A stretch of DNA of 64,000 nucleotides from Aphrocallistes beatrix (Eukaryota > Porifera > Hexactinellida > Sceptrulophora > Aphrocallistidae), in contig OY725494.1 of the NCBI GenBank assembly GCA_963281255.1, forward strand, positions 2,369,934 to 2,433,933, written 5' to 3'. Shown here piece by piece: positions 47,570-58,399 of the stretch. The translations under genes were made by a program, and so were the position numbers. The stretch's first letter is position 1, and each line of letters opens with the position of its first letter. The notes beneath the pieces are model-generated. The model ran no database searches, had not been told where the DNA came from, and saw only the letters and a list, made by a program, of their open reading frames with translations.

Positions 47570-47695
47570 CCAAAACTGGTCCGGGTCATCAAATGTAGCT
47601 AGGGGACCAGTTTTGGCTGCCAAAACTGGTCCGTGGGGACCAAATTTATCCAGGGGCGACCAATTTTGGTTGCAAAAACAATTTTGGCCTGACAT
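47527..47695. repeat. CCAAAACTGGTCC-type short repeats replacing the NHL 3' end
   Basis: About seven degenerate copies of 'gaccaattttgg / ccaaaactggtcc' in both orientations. A related block lies at 6150-6295. Homology with the left arm resumes at 47695 ('actcaaatgacttattctgagg'). Confidence 0.65.
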
Positions 47696-48257
47696 TACTC
47701 AAATGACTTATTCTGAGGTTATTTAGTTCACGGAGGTGCTAAACCAGTCTTGCTGAGACAAAGTATGCTATGCATTAGGATGAACTAGAATATCGATGCT
47801 AGTATGTATGGTGTGCCGCCTACTGCCTAATTAGTTCAATTTGATACTACTTCAGCCTATTATACAACTAAGATGATGCGCAGATTGGTCACTTGATTTG
47901 TTTTTGGAGTGGTATACTTATATGGAGTGGTATACCGTGATTTTGGAAATTCCTTGAATTAATTAAATGCCCTCATGCTAGGCCATTGCCTGCCACATAT
48001 AAGTCCTTACACTAACTTTCGGATTTTGAACTAGGGATGCGGTAGAAGATGGTTGAACTAAGACATGAGCTGCCTTAAATCATTAACCACGCACAATCGA
48101 GCTTAGGAATATATTACCAGCATATATAAATATGGTATCAAAGTGCCCATATCCGTTATGAAAATTTTGATTAATCATATGATTGCTCAATAGGTTATTT
48201 GTGACAATTTAGTGATTTTTAGAGGCCCTTTAATGACACTTCTAAGTGTTTTTAATA

Positions 48258-48407
48258 CAGTCGACATCGTGTTTTTTACACTGTTTTCTTTTACTATCGG
48301 CTTTTTTTGACTGTTTTTGGTGCAATAGTCTGAGTTTCAGGTACAGTAGACATCGTTTATTTTACATTTTCCTTGCAAATGGGGTGTCAAAAACCCGATG
48401 TCTACTG
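48258..48407. mobile_element. Tc1/pogo-type MITE nested in the foldback
   Basis: 150 bp, ends CAGTCGACATCGTG and CCGATGTCTACTG, flanked by TA on both sides. Confidence 0.7.
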
Positions 48408-48617
48408 TATAATGTTTTTTGACATAGATCTGAGCTGTGAATGGGTTGATACAAAAAATATGGAATTTTTAATGGAATATTGCTACATTCCAGTATTGCT
48501 ATGGAAACATAACATGGTCAGTTGGAGTCATATCTTGAAAACCGCAAGGGCTAGACATTCGAATTTACTTCTATTTTATAGCCAATAGACTACTTCTTAT
48601 TAAGCGATAGTGTAATA

Positions 48618-48780
48618 CAGTGGTTATCAACCTGGGGTCCATGGACCCCTTAGTGGTCCACAGAAGATATCAGGGGGTCCACAAGATTCGAAATTTTGTA
48701 TTGCGGTTAATAGGAGGTCTACAGAATATAGGAAAATTGATATAGGGGGCCCACAGCCAAAAAAGGTTGAAAACCGATGG
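48618..48780. mobile_element. hAT-like MITE nested in the foldback
   Basis: Starts CAGTGGTTATCAACCTGGGG and ends with AGGTTGAAAACCGATG. Flanking octamers (gtgtaata / gtataatg) are similar but not perfect. Confidence 0.6.
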
Positions 48781-49149
48781 TATAATGTATATGTCTAAAT
48801 TCAATGGTTCCCGAGATATTCGACAAATTACCGACATTTAGGGTTTAATTAATGATGTAATATTTTACAAATCTTATTCATTTGAAGAAATGCAAATAGC
48901 ACTGTATACTAAATTTTTTTTCCATAATTTTAGTTTACGACATCAATTTAAAACACCCAGTACAAATTATATTATCCATTGCTTACTTAACCCAGGCCAG
49001 ATAGTAGAATGTTGCTACATTCCATAAATCCGGTTCTATGCGGAAAATTATTCAATAAAAGCGTTTAAAGAGTGCTTAAAACGGGTCTGAAAGTCACAAA
49101 ATTCGTCATCAATATAGCCTATTGCGCGATTATATGATGACTAATCAAA

Positions 49150-49713
49150 AATTTGGCAACAAAAATTTGGGTATTGGTTTCATTTTAATTAAACAACAAA
49201 TTTGGGCCAAAACACTAAATGTTGGACTCGCTCAAGAATTCAAAAATAATCAAGAAATCGAATGTTATAAATACATTAAACAACTGATGGCTATTCCATT
49301 TTTACCCGCATCTCTGATAAATCCCACTTATACTTGTCTTGAGATGCCAAGTTTTATTTCTAATACAAGTATGATGAAATTATAAAAACTTAAAAAATAT
49401 TTCAAAAATTGAGTCAAATCAAACCTGGGAAACTGTCAGTTTATACTACCTCAATATTGCTACCAATAATCCAGCTGAGAGTTATCACTCTGAACTAAAG
49501 TCAATGATTCGTACCTGTCACCCGAGGATATGGACGTGTATGGCTACACTCAATCAAATTATACAAGACACTGACAACTACATTGGTCGGTTTCAACGAG
49601 GACTAGAGATAAGTAGACCAAGGAAAAAGAGAGATGTTCAGAATTTTGAACGCCGAAGAATCATTAAACAAAAACTAAGCGATGGAGAATATCCTTGGCA
49701 GTGTATCTATTAA
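49150..49713 (+). pseudogene. MULE transposase, C-terminal fragment, frameshifted
   Basis: The first part (to about 49384) reads IWAKTLNVGLAQEF...YIKQLMAIPFLPASLI, like the Mutator-type 'WRKVQELGL ... LFALPFLP' block. After a shift of +1 at about 49380 the frame continues WETVSLYYLNIATNNPAESY HSELK...CHPRIWTCMATLNQII and a basic tail to a stop at 49713. TNN.AE..H is the MULE motif with the third catalytic acidic residue. The N-terminal DNA-binding and first catalytic parts are missing. It abuts the decayed foldback. A 'ttagttcgaatagattttcaat' motif repeats in inverted orientation at 49728 and 49920-49975. Confidence 0.7.
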
Positions 49714-50993
49714 TGTACTGTCATTAGTTCGAATAGATTTTCAATGTAGTACTGTCATTGAGTAGCATTTGGAAGAGATATTTATAAGAACTGAGAGAAA
49801 AGCAGCATTTTCTTTAGAGAATATGAGAAATTGGAAAACTTTTAACAATTGTATTATATGAAATTCGTACCTCAAAAGTACGTTGTTAACTTCGGTGTTA
49901 GCAACAAATAATTCGTTGGTCATATATTCGAACTAATGACAGTAGATTGAAAATCTATTCAAACTATTGACATTATTTTGAAAATCAATTCGAACAATGA
50001 ATTGTCCAAATTCGATTCAAACCAACAACTACGTACATGCAGAATTCGAACTAATGCATGCGCCTCATCCATTATGTTAACAATAAAAATATTACTCAAG
50101 TACATGCTTACTACTATGTACATTTCATTAAAATAAAGTAAATTTAATTATTCTAACAAGTGAAGGTAGTCAACAAATACCATTCTAGCAAGTGAAGGTT
50201 GCCTCTAAAATTATTCTAACAAGTGAAAGCTTGGAAAATTCTAACAAACGAAAGCTCAAAAATTCTAACAAATGAAGCGCTCCCGCAAATTTGTCATAGT
50301 ATGTGTTCATCCATGCTATCAGTAATAGAGGTAATAAAACTGTTTACGACATGCCTTGTGCGGTAGGTGTTGGATATAGTAATGGTGCCGGGGACAGGGA
50401 ATTTTGGGTCAAATTATCACTGTATGCCATAGCTGCCAAGTTTTAGAAAATAGAATAAAACCTGGAAGGGCCAAGAGCGAGCGACGGTACGGGGGGTCAG
50501 TGGGGCTTGGCCCCCAGAAATTTTTAAAAATATTAGATGCTTAAATATCGATATACTGCTATTGTTGTTATTTAGGGAAAGAAAATCTCGGACTATAGTG
50601 GAAGTAAAATGTAATTGGGATATATATTTTGATTCAATTGGCATAATTTGGGGGTTTGGTTGTCCTGTCATACCACAGCTTCCTCCACTGCTCCATTACC
50701 CAGCACCACGGTCCCCCAGGGTCCACACCTGGGGGGACCACCCCCCCCCCCAGGTACCCACACTTGGCGCCAATGCTGTACATCCAATATATCACTATAT
50801 CCGATTAAATTAGTATGGAATGTCATTGATTGGGGCACCTCGAATCCAACAAAATTATCACTATATCCAACATCTACTGTATGTAGTAGGCCGTGGTTAA
50901 AGTAATTAAACATATCATATTCAGTAGGATTTGATAACAAACCAAGCTAGCATCATAATTAATCCCAGCACCACGTGAGTGTTTTATACAAAA
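49714..50993. other. Gene-free stretch
   Basis: It holds short direct repeats of 'attctaacaagtgaaagct' type at 50155-50280 and a MITE-like pair of 'ggatatagtaat / atatccaacatctactgta' ends between about 50365 and 50890. It also has a C-rich patch at 50690-50770. No gene. Confidence 0.45.
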
Positions 50994-51070
50994 CAAGCGC
51001 GCTTCGCTTGCTTGCGCTGCGCGGCTTGCGGACACTGTGTCCGCAGAGTCGCCCTACGGGCGCCTGAAGT
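50994..51070 (-). mobile_element. Helitron-like 3' end fragment
   Basis: Only the GC-rich terminal block (CAAGCGCGCTTCGCTTG, then GCGGACACTGTGTCCGC hairpin), preceded by A on the plus strand as in the other copies. Confidence 0.6.
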
Positions 51071-51122
51071 TACTCAATCTAACCTATTTTGGAATTTTTT
51101 CCTTTATACGCGTATAAATATT

Positions 51123-51536
51123 GTAAACAAAGGTCAACGAATAATTTCTCATATGGATCCGAAACTATAATATTCGAAATCTAGAGCATTTAAAACCCCA
51201 TGTCAACCGTTGAAAGCTAGTTTCTAGGCTATTTTTGTCATTTGTTTACTTTACGTATCTATTGTAAACAAAAGTAAACAAATAATTTATCATATTTACT
51301 CGAAAATACGATATTCGAAATCTACAGCCCCTAAAAACCCATGTCAACCGTTGAAAGCTAGTTTCTAGCATATTTTTGAGATTTGTTTACTTTATGTATC
51401 TAATGTAAACAAAAGTAAACAAATAATTTATCATATAGATCTGAAAATATGTTTTTCGAAATCTACACCCCTAAAAACCCCATGTCACCCGTTGGAAGCT
51501 AGTCTATAGCATATTTTTCAAAATTCATCAAATTGT
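51123..51536. repeat. 141-bp tandem repeat, about 2.9 copies
   Basis: Units start at 51123, 51264 and 51405 with 'gtaaacaaa(a/g)gt'. Each contains 'cgaaatctac', 'aaaccccatgtcaaccgttg' and 'aaagctagtttct'. The spacing is exactly 141 bp. Confidence 0.8.
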
Positions 51537-51721
51537 GTGAAAATATGTATATAAAGGTGTGAAAATATGCAGATAATCTTTTTTATTGCCAAACACTATA
51601 ATACATTTAAGATATCAAACATAAGTTGTGGCTTTGAAGTATTAATAACAATGACGATCTATTGTAGTGTCGTACAATGATTTCTACTGTAATATAGTGT
51701 AGTCATTTATTTTGTATAGAA

Positions 51722-51905
51722 AAGGTGTGAAAAATTGTTTTCCATTAATTTTGCAGAGGTGTGAAAATTTCGCTTAGATCTTAGAACTTAATCGTAGTCA
51801 TATCATTTAACACCTACATGCCAATTTTCACATCTCTATGACTTTCCAATTTCGTCAATCAATTCGGACAAACACAAACAAAAAAATCTAGCATTTTAAT
51901 ATATA
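51722..51905 (-). repeat. Dispersed repeat, second family (near copy of 8421-8608)
   Basis: About 95 percent alike by eye to 8421-8608. Ends about 90 bp before the asparagine synthetase start codon, so it may lie in or near that gene's promoter. Confidence 0.6.
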
Positions 51906-51996
51906 AGATTAAGGGATTTGGTAATTAAATCCAGAATGCTAATCAATTAATATAAGTCTGCCCACCAAAATATTTAATAGGAAACTACAAATCCAA

Positions 51997-54900
51997 ATGT
52001 GCGGTATCTTTTTGAAATACTTGAGGGAGCCCTCGAACCTCGAGGAAGCAAAGAAGAGATTAGAGTCAATCAGACACAGAGGACCAGATGATATCAGGCA
52101 CATCGTGCATAGAAATTGGTTCTTAGGATTCACAAGACTGGCAATCATTGGCCTGAATGAGCAAGCAAACCAACCCCTATCCAACCCAAACATTCCTGTC
52201 ACCAACTATCTGATTTGCAATGGAGAAATCTATAACTATCAATACTTGAAGTCAACTTTGAATCATGAGACCTTTTCGCAGAGTGATTGCGAGGTAGGTT
52301 AATTGTGAAGTATATCGGTTATTAATCGTTTTAGGCTATATAATGTCTGTTTCATAGCCATAGAGCATCAAGTAGCATATTTACGAATATAACTTCAATA
52401 GAACGTCAGTTATCTCAACGTGATGGGAACAAGTGCATTCGGATAAGCGAAATTTTAAGATAACAGAAGAGTTCGGAAAACTGGAATCCATATATGTATA
52501 TATTCTGTACGAATTGATTGAAGAAACTGGCAGGCGCATAAAGCAGATTTTTGGCATCTAGGAGTCTTTTGGCTATGGCTTCACTCAAATTCTGAACTCT
52601 AAAATGTCGACTAAAATGTCGACTCATCATGGAAATATGACGTCATTGTCACCGTTTTTATAATTTCAGGTATTCGGGTATAACTCAGTCATTTTGGGTG
52701 ATAAAAGGCTGAAATTTTAATAGAATGTGCGTTATAATATACCTCACATATGATGAAACTATCATCAAAAAATGATGGCTCATCACTCTTTTATGACGTC
52801 ATCATTTTCATCAAGATTTTAAAAATTGATAAATTTGATGATTTTTCGTGCAATATCGATTATAAAAGTAGGACAGACATATTTGAGATGTTTTCTCCTT
52901 TATAATTAATCACTGTGACCCCAAAAACTCCTACATGCCAAAAATCAGCTATCTGCGCCTGGCAGTTTCTTCAATCAATTCGTTACATATATATATGTAT
53001 CTACAGTAGAACGCCACTTATCCGAACTTCAGTTATCCGAACCCCTTCGGTCCCAACCCGTTCGGATAACTGACGTCCTGCTGTGTATATATACAAAAAC
53101 ATTAATCGAGTTTTAATAGTAAGGATATAGTAGATATTGAATATAATGATAGTTCCTGGAGCAGGGAATTTTTAACCAAATTATCACATATCCAATTTAT
53201 CATTATATCCAATATAATTAGTACAAGCGCGCTTCGCTTGCTTGCGCTGCGCGGCTGGCGGACACTTCGTGTCCGCCAGAGGCTCCCTTCGGTCGCCTGG
53301 AGGTGACATTGGTTAATTATAAGGGAGATATTATCTCTAATTATGTCCATCTTAGTTTTAAAGTCGATACCACTCGAAAAATCACCAAATTTGTCAATTT
53401 TAAAAATTTTTGACGAGTAATGATGACGTCATAACAAAGTAATGAGTCATCATATTTTGATAACAGCTGCCTCATGTGTGAGATATGTTAGTACGTATAC
53501 AGATTCTATTAAAATTTCAGCCTTCTATCTCCTATAATGGCTGAGTTATCTTCGAATAACTGTGTTGCTTAACTTTTTTAAAATGTGACAATGACGTCAT
53601 AATTCCATGATGAGTCGACATTTTGCTCTGAACTCAGAAAATACTGGAGCCATAGCCAAAATACTCCCACATGCCAAAAATCAGCTTTCTGCGCCCGGCA
53701 GTTTCTTCAATCAATTCGTTACATATATATATATATATATATACAAGCGCGCTTCGCTTGCTTGCGCTGCGCGGCTGGCGGACACTTTGTGTCTGCCGGA
53801 GGGTCCCTTCGGTCGCCTGGAGGTGACATTGGTTAATTAGAAGGGAGATATCATCTCTAAATATGTCCATCCATAGCCTACTCTAATAATGCCTCACAGT
53901 AAAATAACCAAGGATGCGGTAATAGCCGAATGGATTAAAACACGATTAGCCTAAAATCGTCAACCATGTAGGATAGGCATTAAGAATGTATTACCAGCAT
54001 ATATAAACATGGCATCAAATAACATATATCCGTTGTCAAAATTTCGATTAGTGATCATATCATTGCGCAACAGGTCATTTTAAGCACGATTTTGGCAATT
54101 TTCTAAGCTGTTTTAAGCCAACTTCTAAATGTTATTAAGGTAGGATTTTTGTGTAGAACTAAGATTAGTACGAGTTGATTTGAAAAATTTAGAATTTTTC
54201 ATTGGAATGTTGTTACATTCCTGCGTTGCTATGGTAAAGCATTTTGGTCAGTTTGGGCCATTTCGTGCTAACTGTAGTAGCTAGATCTTCAAATTTGATC
54301 ATGTTTGATAGGCAATTGGCTACTTCCTATTAGGTAATAATACAATTTAAACTTTTGAATTCACAGACTATAGAGTTATGCGACAATTTAGTGTTTTGGT
54401 CACATTCTTAAAATCAACCCATAACTCAAAACTCGTTGAATTTAGAAGTTCAAGTTGTATTATCACCTAATAGGAAGTAGGCCATTGCCTATCAAACACG
54501 ATCGAATTTGAAGATCTAGTTACTACAGTTTGCACGAAATGTCCCAAACTGACCAAAATGCTTTACCATAGCAACGCAGGAATGTAACAACATTCCATTG
54601 AAAAATTCTAAACTTTTCAAATCAACTCGTACTAATCTTCTACACAAAAATCACACCTTAATACCATTTAGAAATAGGGTTAAAACAGCTTAGAAAATCG
54701 CTAAAATTGTCCTTAGAATGACCTGTACCGCAATGATATGATGGCTAGTCGAAATTTTTCCAACGGATATATGTACTTTGATACCATGTTTATATATGCT
54801 GGTAATACATTCTTAATGCCTATTCTGCATGATTAACAATTTTAGGCTAATCGTGTATTAATCCATTCGGCTACTACTTCATCCCTAGTCCACGATTTTC

Positions 54901-55968
54901 AGTCTACTGTGAGGCATTATTAGAGTAGGCTATGGTCCATCTTAGTTTTAAAATCGATATCATTCGAAAAAACACCAAATTTGTCAATTTTTAAAATTTT
55001 TGATGAGTAATGATGACGTCATAGCAAAGTGATGCGTCATCATTCATATGTGAGACATGTTAGTATACAGATTCTATTAAAATTTCAGCTTTCTATCTCC
55101 TATAATGGCTGAGTTATGCTCGAATAACTCTGTTGCTTAACTTTTAAAAATGTGACAATGACGTCATAATTCCACGATGAGTCGACATTTTGCTCTGAGC
55201 TCAGAACTTACTAGAGCCATAGCCAAAAGACTTGCACATGCCAAAAATCAGCTTTCTGTGCCTGGCAGTTTCTTCAATCAATTCGTTACAGATATATATA
55301 TATATATATATACACATACACAAACAATAATCGAGTTTTAATAGTAAGGATATATATATATATATAATATATAGATATAGATATAGATATAGATATAGAT
55401 ATAGATTAATCTTTTGTCCGGGCACTGTATATATATATAAATAAATAAATAATCATTAATCGAGTTTTAATAGTAAGGACAAGCGCGCTTCGCTTGCTTG
55501 CGCTGCGCGGCTGGCGGACACTTCGTGTCCGCCGGAGGCTCCCTTCGGTCGCCTGGAGGTGACATTGGTTAATTATAAGGGAGATAACATCTCTAAATAT
55601 GTCCATCTTAGTGTTTTAAAACCGATTTCACTCGAAAAATCACCAAATTTGTCAATTTTAAAATTTTTGATGCGTAATGATGACGTCATAACAAAGTGAT
55701 GAGTCATCATTTTTTGATGAAAGTCGCATCATATGTGAGGTATGTTACTATACAGATTCTATTAAAATTTCAGCCTTCTATCTCCTATAATGGCTGAGTT
55801 ATGCCCGAATAACTGTGTTGCTTAACTTTTAAAAATGTGACAATGACGTCATAATTCCATGATGAGTCGACATTTTCGTCTGAGCTCAGAACTTACTGGA
55901 GCCATAGCCAAAAGACATGCCAAAAATCAGCCTTCTGCGCCCGGCAGTTTCTTCAATCAATTCGTTAC

Positions 55969-56006
<38 letters not shown>

Positions 56007-57142
56007 TACTACAATCATCGAGTTTTAATAGTAAGGATAAATTTGTATTGTTAGAATATTAAGGATATTATTTTGCTATGATTGCTTATTTAACGAGGTT
56101 TCTCAATATTATTGATAGATTTAAGTTTATAAACATCTATCAAAGCATAGAGGCGAATAAACTTATATTTTGGATGTTCGGATTTTAAGAATGAGGTGTT
56201 CGGATTAGCGAGGGTTCGGATTGGCGAGGTTCGGACTATCGAGGGTGTACTGTAGTACCATTTGTATTCTTCTGCGTCAGAATAAGTAACTACAATAGAT
56301 CATTATGATCATTCAAACTTTGGACAGAACTTGCAAGTACAAGGGTTTGGCTCGATTATAATTATAATTGAAATTTATAATTGAACCCAGCCCTGGTAAG
56401 TACACCCGCATTTATTTACGGTCTACATATTAATGTAAGCTGATAAATGATAAATATATTTGGAATTAGTCAGTAGTCGATTAAAAGAACTAAAACCATA
56501 TTCATATTTTATAAATATTATTTAACCCTGCTCATCAAAATAGATATTATTATTAATTTTATATACTGAACCCAGGTGATACTACACCTACTTCTGCAGC
56601 AAGACATCCACACAGTGTGCAACTCACTAGATGGAGTGTTTGCATTCGCTTGCATCATAGAGAATAAACTCTACCTAGCGAGAGATCCAATTGGGGTACG
56701 GCCGCTATTCTACGGGAAAGATGAGTTAGGATTCATCACTGTAGCTTCAGAGGCTAAAGTTCTGCTGGGAACATGTGATCAGGTTAAAGCATTTCCTCCA
56801 GGCTGTTACGCCTCTCTCCATTTGGATACCCCGAATGAGAGCATTGATCTCAAGAGCTACCTCCCTGATAGTTTGTACCATCCCCCAATCATCTATCCAG
56901 ATACTGAGCTACCGTGCATCGAAGCACTAACTCTTGTGAGGAACCGATTAGTTGATGCAGTGGTGAAGAGGACGATGACAGACCGGCCGGTCGGGATGTG
57001 TCTTAGTGGTGGATTAGACAGCAGCCTGATTGCAGCTATTCTGGCGAAACATACGAAAATAAGCTTCACTGCTTTCACTATTGGGATGGAAGGAGGAGAT
57101 AGTAAGACGTGAAGGCAGCTGAGTGTGTAGCAGATTATTTAG
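51997..57142 (+). CDS. ASNS: Asparagine synthetase (glutamine-hydrolysing), two exons, 3' half absent
   Basis: Exon 1 (51997-52293) starts MCGIF: Cys2 becomes the N-terminal nucleophile of the glutaminase (class II amidotransferase) domain. RHRGPDD and CNGEIYNY follow. Donor GAG then GTAGGT. Exon 2 (56576-57142) joins in phase as SDCE-VILHLL and continues with LDGVFAFACI, ARDPIGVRPLFYG and EAK. It then enters the synthetase domain with the ATP-pyrophosphatase loop LSGGLDSS. The enzyme makes asparagine from aspartate, glutamine and ATP in the cytosol. Near 57108 the frame hits a stop (GDSKT then TGA). The expected continuation VKAAECVADYL lies in the next frame and ends at a good donor (57143), so one base seems missing: sequencing error or mutation. 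The remaining C-terminal half (about 300 residues) is not visible up to 64000. Confidence 0.85.
52507..53125. mobile_element. Helitron-like element, inverted composite
   Basis: Plus-strand body from GTACGAATTGATTGAAGAAACTGG at 52507 to 'ttataattaatcactgtgacccca' near 52923. Then an inverted head (TTTCTTCAATCAATTCGTTAC, TA tract, 5' terminus) ends at 53125. A pogo-like hairpin of about 75 bp (CAGTAGAACGCCACTTATCC...) sits in the microsatellite at 53012-53086. Confidence 0.6.
53126..53223. mobile_element. Short MITE-like segment between Helitron-like copies
   Basis: 'atagtagatattgaatataatgatag...' resembles the ends seen near 50365 and 50870, suggesting a small MITE family. Confidence 0.4.
53744..55350 (-). 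mobile_element. Helitron-like element nested in the previous one
   Basis: 3' terminus at 53744 and 5' terminus at 55350, sitting in the (TA)n of the outer copy between A and T. Its own body is interrupted at 53871-54935 by a foldback element. Confidence 0.7.
53871..54935. mobile_element. Foldback element, complete, with 5-bp target duplication
   Basis: 1,065 bp, ends CCATAGCCTACTC and GAGTAGGCTATGG, arms of about 530 bp that mirror each other. TCCAT is duplicated at 53866-53870 and 54936-54940. Uninterrupted family copies (e.g. 53340) read 'tatgtccatcttag' across the site, confirming a clean insertion. Confidence 0.85.
55480..56037 (-). mobile_element. Helitron-like element, complete, head-to-tail with its neighbour
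   Basis: 3' terminus (CTTG) at 55480 directly touches the neighbour's 5' terminus (TCCTTACT) at 55479 with no base between. Its 5' terminus is at 56037, preceded by A. About 558 bp with two TGACGTCA and one ATGAGTCAT. Confidence 0.75.
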
Positions 57143-57396
57143 GTAAGCGAATGGCTGGAGTAATTAAGCTGGTACCTGGGATCTAGGCGTCGTAACCCAC
57201 CCATAACCTGGCAATCACCAGGCGGTCGTAAGGGCCAGCCATAAATTGTATGCCATATCATACAGGGTTGGCAGGTTTTGTCCATGTGATAAAAAACCCG
57301 GTAAAACCGTCCTGTCCAAAACCTCCTTCCTGGACAAAACTAATAAAAACCTAATTATAATACTAATGCATGTGACTTCTTACTTGTTTATTTTAA
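57143..57396. other. Start of asparagine synthetase intron 2 with a hAT-like remnant
   Basis: After the donor GTAAGC come an unidentified GC-richer stretch (57165-57245) and a 'catacagggttggcagg' end typical of small hAT-like elements at about 57262. Confidence 0.4.
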
Positions 57397-57831
57397 TCCT
57401 TACTATTGAAACTTGATTAATGTTTATATATATAACATCCCTAAATACGCCTGTACTACTGATATAATCGATCGATATCGCACGAAAAAGCACAAAATCT
57501 GTCAATTTTTAAAATTTTGATGCGTAATGATGACTTCATAGCAGGGTGATGAGTCATCAATTTTTGATGATAGTTGCATCATATGTGAGATATATTAGTA
57601 TACAGATTCTATTAAAATTTCAGCCTTCTATATCCTATAATGGAGTTATGCTCGAATAACTGTATTGCTTAACTTTTGAAAATGTGACAATGACATCATA
57701 ATTCCATGATGAGTCGACATTTTCGTCTGAGCTCATAACTTAGTGGAGCCATAGCCAAAAGACTCCCACATGCCAAAAATCAGCTTTCTACGCTTATCAG
57801 TTTCTTTACACTGCCTGGGCATAAGTATTCG
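57397..57831. mobile_element. Helitron-like rearranged copy
   Basis: A plus-strand 5' terminus TCCTTACTATTGAAAC at 57397 is followed, after a short AT tract, by an inverted body (to 57808). A 23-bp stray end of the CACTGCCTG MITE family follows at 57809-57831. Confidence 0.5.
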
Positions 57832-57850
57832 CTCGATTAATGTGTATATA

Positions 57851-57920
<70 letters not shown>

Positions 57921-58399
57921 ACGAATTGATTGAAGAAACTGCCGGTCACAGAAAGCTGATTTTTGACATGTGGGAGTCTTTTCCAGTAAGTTCTGAGCTC
58001 AGAGCAAAATGTCGACTCATCATGGAATTATGACGTCATTGTCACATTTTCAAATGTTAAGCAATACAGTTATTCGAGCATAACTCAGCCATTATAGGAG
58101 ATAGAAAGCTGAAACTTTAATAGAATCTGAATACTAACATACCTCACATATGATGCAGCTATCATCAAAAAATGATGACTCATCACTTTGTTATGACGTC
58201 ATCATTACTCATCAAAAAATTTTTAATTGACAAATTTGATGATCTTTAGTACGATATCGATTATAACAGTAGGACAGACGTATTTATAGATGTTATCTCC
58301 CTTATATTTAACCAATGGGACCCCAGGCGACCGTAGGGAGCCTCCGGCGGACACAAAGTGTCCGCCAGCCGCGCAGCGCAAGCAAGCGAAGCGCGCTTG
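57832..58399 (+). mobile_element. Helitron-like element, nearly complete
   Basis: Begins CTCGATTAATG (first 15 bases of the 5' end missing), with a long (TA)n at 57857-57917, the core, TGACGTCA twice and TGACTCA once. The GC-rich 3' block ends CGCGCTTG at 58399 before T. Confidence 0.65.

Larger units (their letters stand above)
43334..47963. repeat. Right arm of the 9.6-kb imperfect palindrome
   Basis: Inverted copy of 38370-42925 with insertions at about 44490-45950 and a replacement at 47527-47695. Coding bases of the NHL gene appear identical to the left arm over the shared 376 codons. Confidence 0.85.
48000..49150. mobile_element. Decayed foldback-family element with two nested insertions
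   Basis: The left arm at 48000-48610 keeps 'actagggatgcggtagaagatgg', 'ttaccagcatatataaatatgg' and 'gaatgggttgat'. A degenerate right arm runs about 48840-49150. It is interrupted by a Tc1-type MITE (48258-48407) and a hAT-like MITE (48618-48780). Confidence 0.65.
53224..55479 (-). mobile_element. Helitron-like element, split by a second copy
   Basis: The 3' terminus CTTG is at 53224 (next base T on its strand). The body runs to its TA microsatellite at 53743, then another full copy (53744-55350) interrupts. The microsatellite and the 5' terminus (TCCTTACTATTAAAACTCGA, base 55479) follow at 55351-55479. TGACGTCA occurs twice and an ATGAGTCAT once. Confidence 0.65.
52294..56575 (+). other. 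Asparagine synthetase intron 1, 4.28 kb of nested transposons
   Basis: GT at 52294 and AG at 56574-56575. Most of it consists of Helitron-like elements, a foldback and short MITEs, listed separately. The last 500 bp (56038-56575) hold pogo-like words at 56170-56255 and no repeat of note. Confidence 0.75.
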
